The translations under genes and the position numbers were made by a program. The notes beneath the pieces were generated by a model. It was not told the DNA's origin, did not search any database, and worked only from the letters and a program-made list of their open reading frames with translations. A DNA stretch of 64,000 bases from Rotaria sp. Silwood1 (Eukaryota > Rotifera > Eurotatoria > Philodinida > Philodinidae), in assembly GCA_905250075.1 (NCBI GenBank), contig CAJNOP010000307.1, forward strand, positions 167,182-231,181. Reading direction: 5' to 3'. Positions 47,273 to 59,299 of this stretch are shown in pieces (position 1 is the first letter of the stretch; the number at the start of each line of letters is the position of its first letter).

Positions 47273-48882
47273 GGGTGAATCCGTGGAGTTTCTACCACTT
47301 TCAAGGAAATTCCTTTTTTTTTTCAATTTTAATAGGCTACTTAGATGCAATGTCCTCGAAAACGGTCTGAAGTAACAATTAAGATCTTTTTACTCATGAA
47401 AAGTATGGAGATCCAGGTCGTTTTTTAGGAACGCCTGAACGTATATATATATACTTTTTGCATCTATGAAGAACACAATCATAGTTATTGTTTCGACTCG
47501 TACATGTTGGAGTATATCATTAACGAGTTGATTTGAACGTCTTTTGAATAATCTTAAAGCGTTTAATATCGTTTTGTGAAGGAAGACTGCATTAGGAATC
47601 AAAAAGAGAAAAACCCAACCGATGTAAGTAATATCAACGCAAGAAATTTGCACAATATTTCTTAGCTTGTTTTGATTATGAAAACATTTTCTTTGTAAGA
47701 CTAATCTACAGCAATTAGAAAGCTGGATCGATAAATGAGATGTTTATAGGACGTTTAGTTAACTGGTTCTGCCAGATTATACCTCTTATGTTTTTATATG
47801 AGCATTAACAAAAATATTAGCATAAATATTAAATATTCAAGAAAAATTCGATCGAAAACAAAATTTTTCATTATTCTCGAGAGATAGACGTTCTACGACA
47901 ACAGACTGTACTGCCGGACAAAACTTCGAAATCGTGCATGCCACGAATACCATGAATTGTTCCTATCCCAAACAAACAGTAAGTTTTAATTAAAAAAATA
48001 AAGAAGTTTGATGTACCTATTGTTCTCAATTGCTCCAGCCTTTCATTGAGAACTTTGATCTTAGTTCGTTGGATTTCCTACTTTTCAAGAAAAAATACAT
48101 CGATAGCAGGATGATGTTTACCAGCAGCTTTAGCTATTTTCAATTGTTGCTTTTTAGAAAATTTATAAAAACTATAGGGAGTTGACAGAAGAATATTTTT
48201 TGAAAGGATGATACACCTTGCAGTTGATTTTAAAACTGCTTCAATACCATCGTCCGTACTCTTCCCGTGTCCTGTTGCCGTAAAAACCCAAGAAGCATCC
48301 AAATTGAAGTCGTTCTTATGAAGAACTAAGTTGAATATGTGGGCATAAGTTTTAAATTGAGAAGTAGACCCATCACTTAAATGAAAATTAAAAACTACTT
48401 TGTGCTACGATCCATAATTATATTCCACAAAAAACCAATGGAGTTCAAACACTTTAAGATTCTAAAAGACTTCATGATATTGTGCAAATTTCTTGAGTTG
48501 ATATGGCTTACATCGGTTGAGTTTTTCTTCTTTTCATTCCTAATGCAGTCTTTCTCCACAAAACGATATTAAACGCTTTAAGATTATTCAAAAGACGTTC
48601 AAATCGACTCACTAATGATATACTCCAACATGTACGAGTCGAAATAATAGCTATGATTTTGTTCTTGGTAGCTGCAAAAAGTATATATGAAAGTTATTTC
48701 GTATGTATATATATATATGTTGAGGTGTTCCTAAAAAACGACCTGGATCTCTATACTTTTCATAACTAAAAAGATTTTAATTGCTACTTCAGACCGTTTT
48801 CGACGACGTTACGCCTAACTAGCCTATTAAAATTGAAAAAAAAATTATTCTCTGAAAGTGGTAGAAACCCAGCGGATTCACC
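47273..48882 (-). mobile_element. DNA transposon with ~400-bp TIRs and a transposon-protein remnant
   Basis: Arms 47273-47658 and 48478-48882 are inverse copies at about 80-85% identity. Both begin gggtgaatccg and share blocks such as ggtcgttttttagg and acatgttggagtatatcatt. The tetranucleotide gttt flanks both ends (47269-47272; 48883-48886), a candidate 4-bp target duplication. Between the arms a minus-strand remnant (about 48078-48390) reads SDGSTSQFKTYAHIFNLVLH, then ASWVFTATGHGKSTDDGI and EAVLKSTAR. I recall the 'SDGAxSQFKN...ATSHGKGxxDGIGGxVKR' signature from repeated uncharacterised, transposon-like proteins of many animals; the superfamily name is not certain. Only part of such a protein remains, so the element depends on others to move. 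Confidence 0.85.
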
Positions 48883-48886
48883 CGTT

Positions 48887-49744
48887 TATCATGAAAGTAT
48901 AAACTTGTGGTTCGCAAATTTAGTTTCGTTTATATTGACAAGAATTGAATGATTTTTACTTTTTATTATATCGGAAAATACATCAATAATAATTTTAATC
49001 ATATAGAACATCTTAAAGACTGAAGCATTTATTTCTAGATATAATTGCAGTTATAAAAATTTTTTTGCGGACAACAATAAGTTCCTTGTTTTCTTTCTTT
49101 TTATATCATTATATATATATTTTTTTAATAGACAAATTATATTTGATTTACATGTTGTGGTCAATTGATTTCAAAATGATACACTTCGATTCGATCGTTT
49201 TCAATTTTTAGAGTACAGTTATGTTTAAATGTGTCTTCTTTGGAAACCGATTATTTCCTTTAGCAAATAAACTTCATTAATGATCATCCATTGTGTTAAT
49301 AGTTATCAATAAAAATGTAGCCTTGAACGAAAGTGACAATGTCACTAAAAGTTCTTCTCGTTCGACTATTCGATTTTTGCATAAAAACAGTACAATCCTT
49401 GCTATTATCATGTATAATAATACTGTGCAATGACTACTTGCCTCTTATCATGTGTACAGATAACTTGGACAATAGAGCAAGAGTTTTATATGAAGTCGTT
49501 GTCCTGATTAAGAGCTGCATCATCATTGAGTATTGGTAGTAGAATGGATGACTATTTATGAAGCCTACTGACTACAGAAAATAATCAAATTAAAATTGTT
49601 GTCCGCAGGAGAGTAGTATGAACAAAAAAAATAGAATTATATAAATTTCAGCAAGCTAGAAATCATTTATTTGGAATATGCATATCGGTTTGTCGAAACG
49701 TAACGCTGTTATGGTTTTGACACAGTTTTTTTTCGATTATCTCA
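48887..49744. other. Intergenic stretch
   Basis: AT-rich, with short frames only (for example 49333-49539) that match no family. Homology to the methyltransferase copy at 42170 begins only at about 49745. Confidence 0.45.
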
Positions 49745-50059
49745 TAGAATACATTCTTGATATTGATACTCTAACGACTAATGCTTGCTAAATTCGGTCT
49801 TGAACTAATTTATTCAGAAAAATTTAGCAAGGTCTTTGAAGACTACAAGTATAAAACTCACTATTTGATAGAAAAAATAATAGATACAAACACCATTTTG
49901 GAAGATGATTTGATGCAACCAGATAAATGGGAAGTGGCCACTCTTTTTACTTGGCAATTGTTTTCCAAAATAAAGTGTTGGAGTAAAATGCAAGATTTAC
50001 TAAGGAGTAGAATGTGTTACCTCATCTTTTGTTGTAACTCATTTGAGCTTTTAAACTAG
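49745..50059 (+). pseudogene. Partial duplicate: 3' end of the cap-methyltransferase gene
   Basis: This 315-bp piece matches the last part of the copy at 42740-42987: FGLELIYSEKFSKVFEDYKY versus CGLKLIYTENFSKVFEDYKH, then LFSKIK.W.KM, SRMCYLIFCCNSFELLN versus SRTYYLIFCCNSFYLLN, and the same stop context (tagatca). It retains about 24 residues (IIDTNTILEDDLMQPDKWEV and a few more) that the other copy has lost. These correspond to the family region with the conserved 'EWEA.S.Y' ending. The 5' two thirds of the gene are missing, so it cannot encode an enzyme. The two copies flank the peptidase gene and a transposon. Confidence 0.8.
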
Positions 50060-51067
50060 ATCACAAGAACAAACTTCTAGACATAAATTTTTCATGAAAA
50101 TATCTTGCTTATCGAGAGCCTAATGAAGATGATGCTTTATTACTAGTAAAAAGTGCACAATCTAAACGGCTGCAAGAAAACTATGACATGTAACTGCGAT
50201 CGTTGGGCTATTCAACTATGTAACTGACATTTTGATTTGTATACTAAGAGCGGCAGACTTTTTCTTTCATGTATGTTTATCTAACAACAACAAGAACTCT
50301 CATATTTTAATTGTTGTGATCTGAAGAAACGAAGAAATCTTCAATACATTAGCATAAAATATTGATTTAACAAAACAAAAAAAAATGATTCCAATAGATT
50401 GTGCAATCACATTAGCCTGATCGGCTTCTCGTCTGATGTATTCTTGATGTTTCATACCATTAATCTTGACACCCAATTATCATACTGGGTAGTGGTAGAA
50501 TTTTTATCATGGTTGCCAATTTCAATCTATTCTATTTTGTCAGTTGCAATGTAGCGAGACAAATTTCGATTTAGTTTATATCATTGTGTAGCTACGAAAA
50601 AAAGAAGTAATTTATATTTCAAATATAAATTAAGAGAAACGATCGATCACTTGATTTCAAATAGCATAATTTTGAAATGAGACTAAATTTGATTTGTCTG
50701 TTAGGAAATATTTGATTCGAACCACTACGATATATCGAACCATTACATGTATAGATATAATACATTTCAAAACAGTTATACATCGTTGAAACATCCTATC
50801 CAATGATATGTATGTTGAGTGTGCATGTGCACATCTTCTCTTCATCTACATTTCACATCCACATCCGAAATGTTGATAGAACATAAATTATTCGTAGACA
50901 GTCAATTATTGTGATCTTATTACAATAGATACGCTATTGATAAATAAACGAATAAAATAAAGCAAAAGTACACAAAGCATTGTCAAATTCGAATTGCTGC
51001 AATCAGTCTTATTAAGTCTAAAAAAACAAATAAGAACACGATAATAAATAAAAAAATAACTTAAATA
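50060..51067. other. Intergenic stretch
   Basis: A short frame just after the duplicate (about 50107-50191) reads YREPNEDDALLLVKSAQSKR without known relatives. A C/A and G/T pair (tgagtgtgcatgtgcacatc ... cacatccacatccg) lies near 50816-50870. Nothing else was recognised. Confidence 0.4.
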
Positions 51068-54000
51068 TCAATCATTACCATGATCCGATTGTGTTCTGAT
51101 AAACATAACTGCATCATGTGTCGTTACATAAATTATGCTAGGTGCTGTCTTCTCATAAAAATTCATTAATTCAAGAGTATGTTGAACATCATCTTCAAAT
51201 TGAGAGCAAGGTTAGTCTTAGAAGAAAATAATTTAATTTACTCACATCGACATTCACTTAAATACAATTTAATATCTCGTTTTTTCAAATCGTTATAAAT
51301 CTAAAATAAAAAGTAAATTGCATGTTTGATTTTTTTTTGTAAACAATACAGACTTCAATGAGTAATTTCACTCCAACTGTATCAATAAAATTGAAGGGTG
51401 AACAATCAAGAACAACATATTTATATCGAATGCCTTCATTTTGATTTAAATTTAGCATTTCATATGGGATAAGTGGTTCTTGTCGTAATTTAATACCAAT
51501 TAATTCATAAAATTTCCGTTTAAAAAATGGTGCGTTACATGCATATAGTGATTCATCAAAACGAAGAATTTTAATATTGACAAATTGCCGAGCCTATACA
51601 AATAATAGTTTCAATTTAAACAAAGAATAGTTCACTAAACCCTCAATAAATCCAAAAAAGATGATCTTACTGTAGGGTCTAGTGTAAGTGTCATGAGTTA
51701 TGGTGTATGAAGCGAAGTTCCTCACCCACATCAACACTTCACTCTATCAATTACTTACTACTGGAAATAGTTTAATATTCTTGTAAGTTTCAGTATTGTC
51801 GATTTGACCAAGAACAGCAAAACGAGGTCTTTGAAAAACAAAAAAAGAAATTTTCTGTTTAAACAATAGAAAATAGAAATATTTACCTCTGTGTACGTAT
51901 TGTATTTATGAGAAACGAGGCACCTAGACCTACATACAGACCAATATCGACTTCGAACAAGATTACAGTTACAAATGTAATGAGCCATAGAAACTATTTG
52001 ATTCGAGAGAATGTCAAAGACTGTTGTTGGGAACAACACTATTTACTTACACATTCCATAATACTAATGTGATAGTAAAAGAAGAAATCTTTGATCTGAA
52101 ACAAGAGTCCTTTCAAATTAACGATAATGATAGCAGCCAGACAAGCCATTGGAAGAGATTTAAATAATGGTGTTAGTGCAACTATGACTATACCCAAAAC
52201 AAGACATGAAAAACCACCGACGAGTTGAGTTTTACAACCACTTCCTTCTTGTACTGCAGAACGGCTCATTGAACACCCACTTGGAAAGCATTGAAAGAAT
52301 GACGAGACAGTATTCGATATTCCATAGGCCAATAGTTCCTAATAAACAAAACACAATGAAGAGAGAATCTATGAAATTATTATTCATACTAGTCGATAAA
52401 AATTTCTAATTTATGAAATGATTTATCTAGGTTTGAAAACCATAAAAACTTCGCTAGAAACCTAGATTTTCACTACTTTTGTGCACAATCTTCCGATGAC
52501 CTGAGTTCTTTGACTTAACAGGTTAGCTATAATATACAAATCGAAATAGTAAAATTTGTTTGGAACGGTTTGGAAGTACTATTTTCATCTCTCTTACCAC
52601 CGTTAATGGCATTACTTTCCAAAAATCTGAAACAAATTTTGAACATAATTATAGCCAGCTAGAAGTCGCGGATCTTTTCCTATAAATTCTATTTTTTCGA
52701 AAGCGACGAAAAAAATTCTGATTTTAAATAATTTTCAGTCACTTTTTTTTTATACAGCATTCGGATTTGAGTTCGGTAAACATCCACATAAATTAAATGA
52801 TATTTCAAAATAGTTTCAAAATGATCATGCCCAGAGTAAAGAAGTTAAAAACTAGAAACACATAATTTTGTAGAACTAATTTCACTTCATTTACTTGCAT
52901 ATTATGATAATGGTTTCAATCAATCTTTTTGCGATTGAAATTTTGGATTTCTAGCGAATTTGTTATGATCTTTCGAACTAGATAAATCAGCTCACAAACT
53001 CAAATTTTTCATCAACCAGTTTAGTAATCTGTAAATATAGATGAATGATCGATTATACCTGATTCGAGCTAACTTTGTAGTTATGTTTTCGACTAAACAT
53101 TTTAGCCATAGAAATAGAAATGCACAGAGTGACCATAGCAATTGGAACAGCATGTACGACTAAGTATGATATTTGCTTGAATGGAGGTGAAATTGGTGGT
53201 GGTAAACCTTGTTTGATGGGACCTACTACCGATACACCATGACGATTGTGAATTTCAGTGAAATGGGAGATAATAGTACCAATAACTATCTAAAATGATT
53301 GATTAAGAAATTTATTAACTCACATTCTTCCAAAGTGAAGTTTGTCGGTGAACCTACTCATCAAGTCCCGAGAAGTAATTATAACTTGATTCTTATCAGA
53401 TCATTGTCAAAACTATCTCAACAATGTATAGGATGTATTAGTTATCGAATACGAATGATCAAAATAAAGTATTGCGTGCTGTCGAAGAGAAAATCAGCTC
53501 CTGGTTAAAGACTTGAGTGTGCGTCTGTACGTAAGTTCAAGATCAAAAAAGTTTAATCGATCAGGTTCAAGACATTATCCAAAAATGTTGAACCCGACGG
53601 ACTATAATACTCTGATCGTAGAATAGATAAGATTTAAATTGATACTAAAAATGTTTGCATCACGGAGATTCATGGATGTGAACTATCTATCAATAAAACA
53701 TATTATTAGTGTGCAGTAGAACATAAAAAAGAAATAAATATTGAAAACTGTTATTCATATCAACTCATCTTTCAGTAATCTCCGATATAGGATGCTGTCA
53801 GAGCCAGTTTCGTTAGCCCGATATCTTTTCTCTAACTAATACTAACTGTGATTCTCAACAAAAAGTCAGTCTGACTCAGAATTCTTTCAATTGATTGTTT
53901 GATGTATGCATTAAAGATAATATATGACAAGTTAGTTCTTACACAGCGATCAACAAAACTTAAACCTACCAAAATAAGTTCACTGGGAATAACAATACGT

Positions 54001-55159
54001 AGAATCGATTTATAACGATCATTCAAATGTTTCGCTATGTATAAGAGGAAAATAGAGGTGAAAGCGATTGCTGTTGACACCCAATTAACATGTTTAATTA
54101 TTGAGGCAATTAGTCTGATATAAAATCTGGGCAATTTGAAAGCACCGTCTACATTACGTGGACTCTTTACACCGAAAACAGACGGTATTTGACTTGAAAA
54201 TACATGAACAGCAGCACCAGCCGTAAAACCACTAATAAATGGTTCTGTCAAGTATACAGTAAGAAAGCCAAGACGAAAGATTGACAGAGTTAACTTAAAA
54301 AAATACATTTTATCCGTTTATCTTTTATATGATCGCGTTTATCGAACTCACTTGAACCATGCCAACGAAAAATGCCAAAGTAGTAGCTAGGCCCACTTTT
54401 TCACTAATAATCATTGCCTCAGATATATTCGATAAAACATACGATTCATTGTTAATAACATTAGAATATTCTAACGATGCCCCATCGATAGCTTGTCCTG
54501 TCATCAACGATGTAATAGCAAATGTTCCTTTAGAATAAAAAGAAAACAAGAAAATATAAGTTAATCAAAAGAAATACTCTATTTTCAATGAGACTAACCG
54601 AGAGACAAATGTGGACAAGTACCAAAGATCACATAGAGAAGAACAGGAAAGAATGAAACATACAATCCTAAAGTATATGCATGCACAAAGACAATCGAAT
54701 GAAGTCAAAGTATGTATATATATATACATACCATAAACAGGTGGCAACGTTGTCAAAAGTCCATAGGCCATACCTACAATCACCACAAAAGAAGTACTAT
54801 CGGATATGTTTTCGTTTAATTTGTCTGTTACCTTGTGGTATATGCATGATGGCTACTGTAATACCAGCAATAATATCTCCAAAAAGACTTGTTCGTATAT
54901 TGTACTCCTTAAGACAACGAATAATTGGTATTCGATTCAGTAGTGCATTAATAATACTGATACAACTCAATGTCTTGCAGAATTTGTTCAAATGTTTTTT
55001 AATACGATTTATTGTTGGCGTACGTGTTTTAACAATTCCATATTGATCAATAAACGATTGAAGTTGCAATTGATTATTATTTCTTTGTGATTGTTGATTG
55101 AGTATTTGCCCTTCGGTGAAATTATCAGCACAACTACTATTATTTACTGTTGATATCAT
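51068..55159 (-). CDS. SLC26-family anion (sulfate) transporter with STAS domain
   Basis: Read leftwards from ATG at 55157-55159, a dozen or so exons join in phase to a stop at 51068. The N-terminal cytosolic part leads into the family entry (LFGDIIAGITVAIMHIPQG, then MAYGLLTTLPPVYG, LYVSFFPVLLYVIFGTCPHL and SLGTFAITSLMTGQ). Further membrane segments contain LTEPFISGFTAGAAVHVFSS, IPSVFGV and TEIHNRHGVSVVG. The conserved FPSGCSMSRSAVQEGSGCKT precedes GLYVGLGASF. The C-terminal STAS domain shows RYKYVVLDCSPFNFIDTVG and then a helix ending LIEIYNDLKKR. SLC26 proteins exchange sulfate, chloride, bicarbonate or similar anions across the plasma membrane; which anion cannot be told. The 720-nt intron 52339-53058 is nearly filled by a foldback element, and another long intron (53290-53969) has no recognisable content. 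No break was found. Confidence 0.92.
52388..53020. mobile_element. Foldback MITE in an SLC26 intron
   Basis: The left arm (52388 to about 52475: actagtcgataaaaatttc..., tgatttatctaggttt, cttcgctagaaacc) is repeated in inverse at about 52935-53020 (actggttgatgaaaaatttg..., tgatttatctagttcg, attcgctagaaatcc) with roughly 75% identity over about 80 bp. The element occupies about 633 of the 720 nt of its intron. It has no coding capacity. Confidence 0.75.
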
Positions 55160-58100
55160 ATTTATTCAATTATCTAAAACAAAACAACTAACAGTCAGAT
55201 TCACATGAACCACTCATGAATCATGTATCCAGCGATGCAGAATTTGAGTTCTATAGAATGATACGTATATAATTAATGTGAACATAATTAAATGATGTAA
55301 GTCTAAGATTTATAAAGCTTTATAAACTGTGTAGAATTTTCAAAAAAAAACATAATTTGAGCTTACTAGTCAGAAATGAATTTTTAATTGTCGCAAAAGT
55401 GGTTTTGAAACAATGAATTTATATAAGTGGAGAATTGCTTAGCTCACAAAAAAAGTCATCTGCATTTATCTTCAGATCGTACAGTCTTCAATAAGTTTCA
55501 TCAATTTCAATACAATAATTTCATTATCGAAGGTGTTGCCCGTTTAAGTTGTTCTTCAACTGCTGTCAACAAAAGTCATTTGTTTGCTTATAGTCATTTC
55601 AAAAAGTCATGACCATTTTAAATTGTGCAAAGTTTTTAATCACTAAATGCCTCATCAACGGAACCATAGACATTATTACTAATATTGAATCATGATTCTA
55701 GCATTAGTTATTCAAAAACAAAAGAGTAGTCAAAAATTTGGATGTGAAAAAGCGAATTAGCCATTCACAGTCTCACAACAGACGCTTTGAAAAACGGCTT
55801 CGATAATTGATTTATTGGAAGCTTAAAATAGTGAGAATTAGTGTGAAGACATAAGGAAATATAATGAATTCTAATGATACGATCATACAAAAGCATACTG
55901 TTAGATCTTGTGTGCAACTTACTGGAAGTCTAAATGTAAGACTGCAGAGATAACAATTCCTTGTATAATCTTATATGATTATATCAAATTCTCTTCGATG
56001 ATTTTCAGACATCAGATAGCACCAGAACATGCCAGATGCAATAGATGAAATACACAGGAATTGATTCATTAAATACAGATTGTATTCCTTAGATTCTCAT
56101 ACTTCTGTCTCTTCTAAATAACTGTAGGTTGCGCTTTTTTTTGAAGAGTATTAGTTCAGTGTTACTAGCAACACAAACTATATAATGATCTTAAGTCTAA
56201 AAATCAGACACTGAAATAATCAATTAGTAAATATGTAGAAGAATAACAAAAAGAAAAATCCGTGAGTGAAAAGGAAAACTCGTTAAGAATGAGAATATAT
56301 GTAGTCATTGAAATAATATTTGAATAAAATCTTGTAATATAAATAGAATATATTGTACGAGGCACTGGACAAAGAATTATGGTCATATAATAAAACAACA
56401 AACATGAATTTTTAAATATTAATACAAAATGATGTATGAAAAAAAATTCTTTTTGACTTGAATAATCATCATAAATTTCATAATGATTAAAATGTACCAA
56501 TACTCAAATAATACATTATCTTCATCGAAAAACTTAAAAATTTCTCAGTAAACATTGAATAATGTGAGGTTGATTTAGTTTAAATCAAACTTGAACATCA
56601 TAATCTATTATTACAGTCGAAATAACGTCAATAAGTAGTTTTTAAAATATATCTTTGTTAAAACTTTATAACTCTTGTCTACACTGCAAGAAAAATGCAA
56701 TTTTTCTTATTAATACAGGACGCAATCAATAGTAACTGATTTTGTTCGATTAAATATAATATTAAGATTTTAAGTTCAAGTTCAAATCGAACATTTTCAT
56801 ATTAAAACGAAATAATACATGAAAAAAAACATTTTCGAAAGAGAAAGAAAAACTAATTTCAATACATACGTAATAATATGATATCATCAACAAGACGAAA
56901 CTATTTTTATTTAATTGAATTCATTGTTGAAATATGATTTGACATATACTAAATTTAAATTAGATACTTTTATCTATTTCATCATCAGAATAAATCAATT
57001 GATTGATTGAAATTTCGTATGTATGTTTAAACTAAATGTGAGTGTTGAATCATTGTAAAAAGAAATTGAAACATTTACATAGGATAGATATGATGTGTTA
57101 ATCCAATGTAAAGACGATAAATAGTAGCATACACATGCATTTTATTCTCTTATCGAAAGTCAATAAATTTTCATAAGAACAATATCGAAAAAAGGAAAAA
57201 TGAATAAGAAGGGCACAGTGTCACTTTATATCTTCATGATAATCTCTAGAAGTTTGAATAGATGTAAAAAATATGAATAATCAAAATAAATTTCAAATCG
57301 AATCACTGAAATAGAAATAAAAAGAAAATCGTTATTTTGTATAAAAGAGTATGTAAAGTTTAATTTTTAAATAAATTTCTTTTGTTATCATTTACAAACA
57401 CTTTGATAATAATAAACTGATTTATTCATATGGTTATTATGCTTATTTCTTATATATTTGATTTTATGAATTTTTATTTTGACAAGATTTATTTTTATAT
57501 GAAAATTGAGTTGTTCTTTAATGAATTCAGTTTCTTTTTGCGTCTTTCCCATGTCGTCAAAATTATTCAATTTGACATAAATTTAAAAAAAAAATTATTG
57601 AATTATAAGAAAACTATGTAATAATGATTTCGGATTCTCAATGATTGTTTTTATACAACTTTTCCATTGAATACAGAAGCTCCTGTTAATATGATTAGTT
57701 TCTTCGTTCCTAATTGAAGAGCGTCTGAAAAGTTATTACACAAAAAGAAATTCGAATTTCTTCATCAAGTTTAAATCAAATGTACTGATTCTTTTCTTCT
57801 AGTGATAGATGAGAGTTCTAAGGTTTTATTTATGGAGAAAAACATAAGAACAACTAATAAAACAAATGAATGAGAGTTACTTTCACACAAAAGTTGGCCA
57901 TGTATACGAAGGAATTTTCGAGCTCTCGCGTTTTATAGTGTCTCATTTTCTATTTAGGAGTGAAATGCACATGGATTTTTGACTCTTTATGATCTCCGTT
58001 TAAACCCGAGCACCTAGAAACACTATTGTTACTTCTTCTTAAAAGAACTTTTTTTACATTGAAATAATTTGTTTTATTTTTAATTCATATTTTTTAAATG

Positions 58101-59299
58101 CATCTTTATAAATAAAAAAAAACTTGATCTCCTTCTCTGTCACCAGAAGAAAAATCAGCTCATTTATTCAAGATTCGAGTCGAGATATTCGAAGTTTTTG
58201 TTGTATATATTGGCTTTGGAGATACCCTGTGTTTCTTGAAATTCATTATTTGGTGCAACTAATGTCTATCGAGATGTGTCAGTTTTTCAAAACAAATTTA
58301 TAATCGTAACGAGAATTATCATAAAATCAATAACAAATGAACTATTGAAAGAAACGGCAAGAAAAGAAAAGTGAAGACAATTGTTGTATGTATTAATCTC
58401 GAGGACTATGACTATCATAATTTGATTATATCTGCTTCAGTGTGTCTCGCATACAATAAGCGCTTCTATCCGATTGATAGGTTTGAATCAAACGTATCAT
58501 ATACATACCTATATCTTTCTTTCCTTACATATTGGTGACACAAAAGGATAAAAGAAAAAAACTTATGGGTAATACGTATCGGTGTACAACACATGTTTTT
58601 CATCAATCAAAACAAAAATGATAAAAAGAGCTTGCAAGAAAAATCTATACTATATCCTATTGCTTGATACATAAACAGTTATGATAAACAGAAAACTAAA
58701 GTGGGTTACATTGTTTTTTTGTATTTTATTCTATATATACGGTAAGGTGAAGCGTCAAAAAATTATACATTCCATATTTGTTAACCGTTAGTAAGTTTTG
58801 AAATTTTAACAGGAGAAATACTCTTGGTATAGCATCTGTCTAGAGAAATCTCTATCTGCGTTATGTGACTATTTTCATTCGATTTTGGTCAAGGATTCTT
58901 TTTCTTGTTGTTTTCGACAAAATTAACCTTGAAATAACTCGAAGCTGTCTTCATTTATTCGGATGGCCACAACAAATGTGAAAAATTTTCTGTTTGACAG
59001 TTGCATTTTAAATAGTGATTCGTATTAGTGTTCGTTTCACAATAAAAGGCTAATCGACACTTGTTTGAAACAAGCTTTTTAAAAAGCATGTAAAAAAGTT
59101 ATCAGTGGAAAAGTTACTAATTGAAAATAACTCTAATTTGTACTCAGAAAAAATTATTCAGAAACTGTTAGAAACTGTCGTTTATATCTTCAAGACATTT
59201 AGTGAGTCACTCAAATCTGGTGTTTTGGTTTTGATTCTAGCAGCAATTGAATAATTCTCGTAACAACAATTGTTCTAGTAATCTCATTTGACTACAAGC
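55160..59299. other. 4.1-kb gene-poor stretch
   Basis: Between the divergently oriented transporter and the synthetase-like relic no gene, RNA or element was recognised. Frames at 55427-55612, 56204-56500 and 57430-57621 are short and without relatives. The first few hundred bases presumably contain the SLC26 promoter (minus strand). Confidence 0.45.

Noticed and set aside
53290-53969. Second long SLC26 intron as a transposon
   Set aside because: No terminal inverted repeats or target duplication could be found, unlike the neighbouring long intron.
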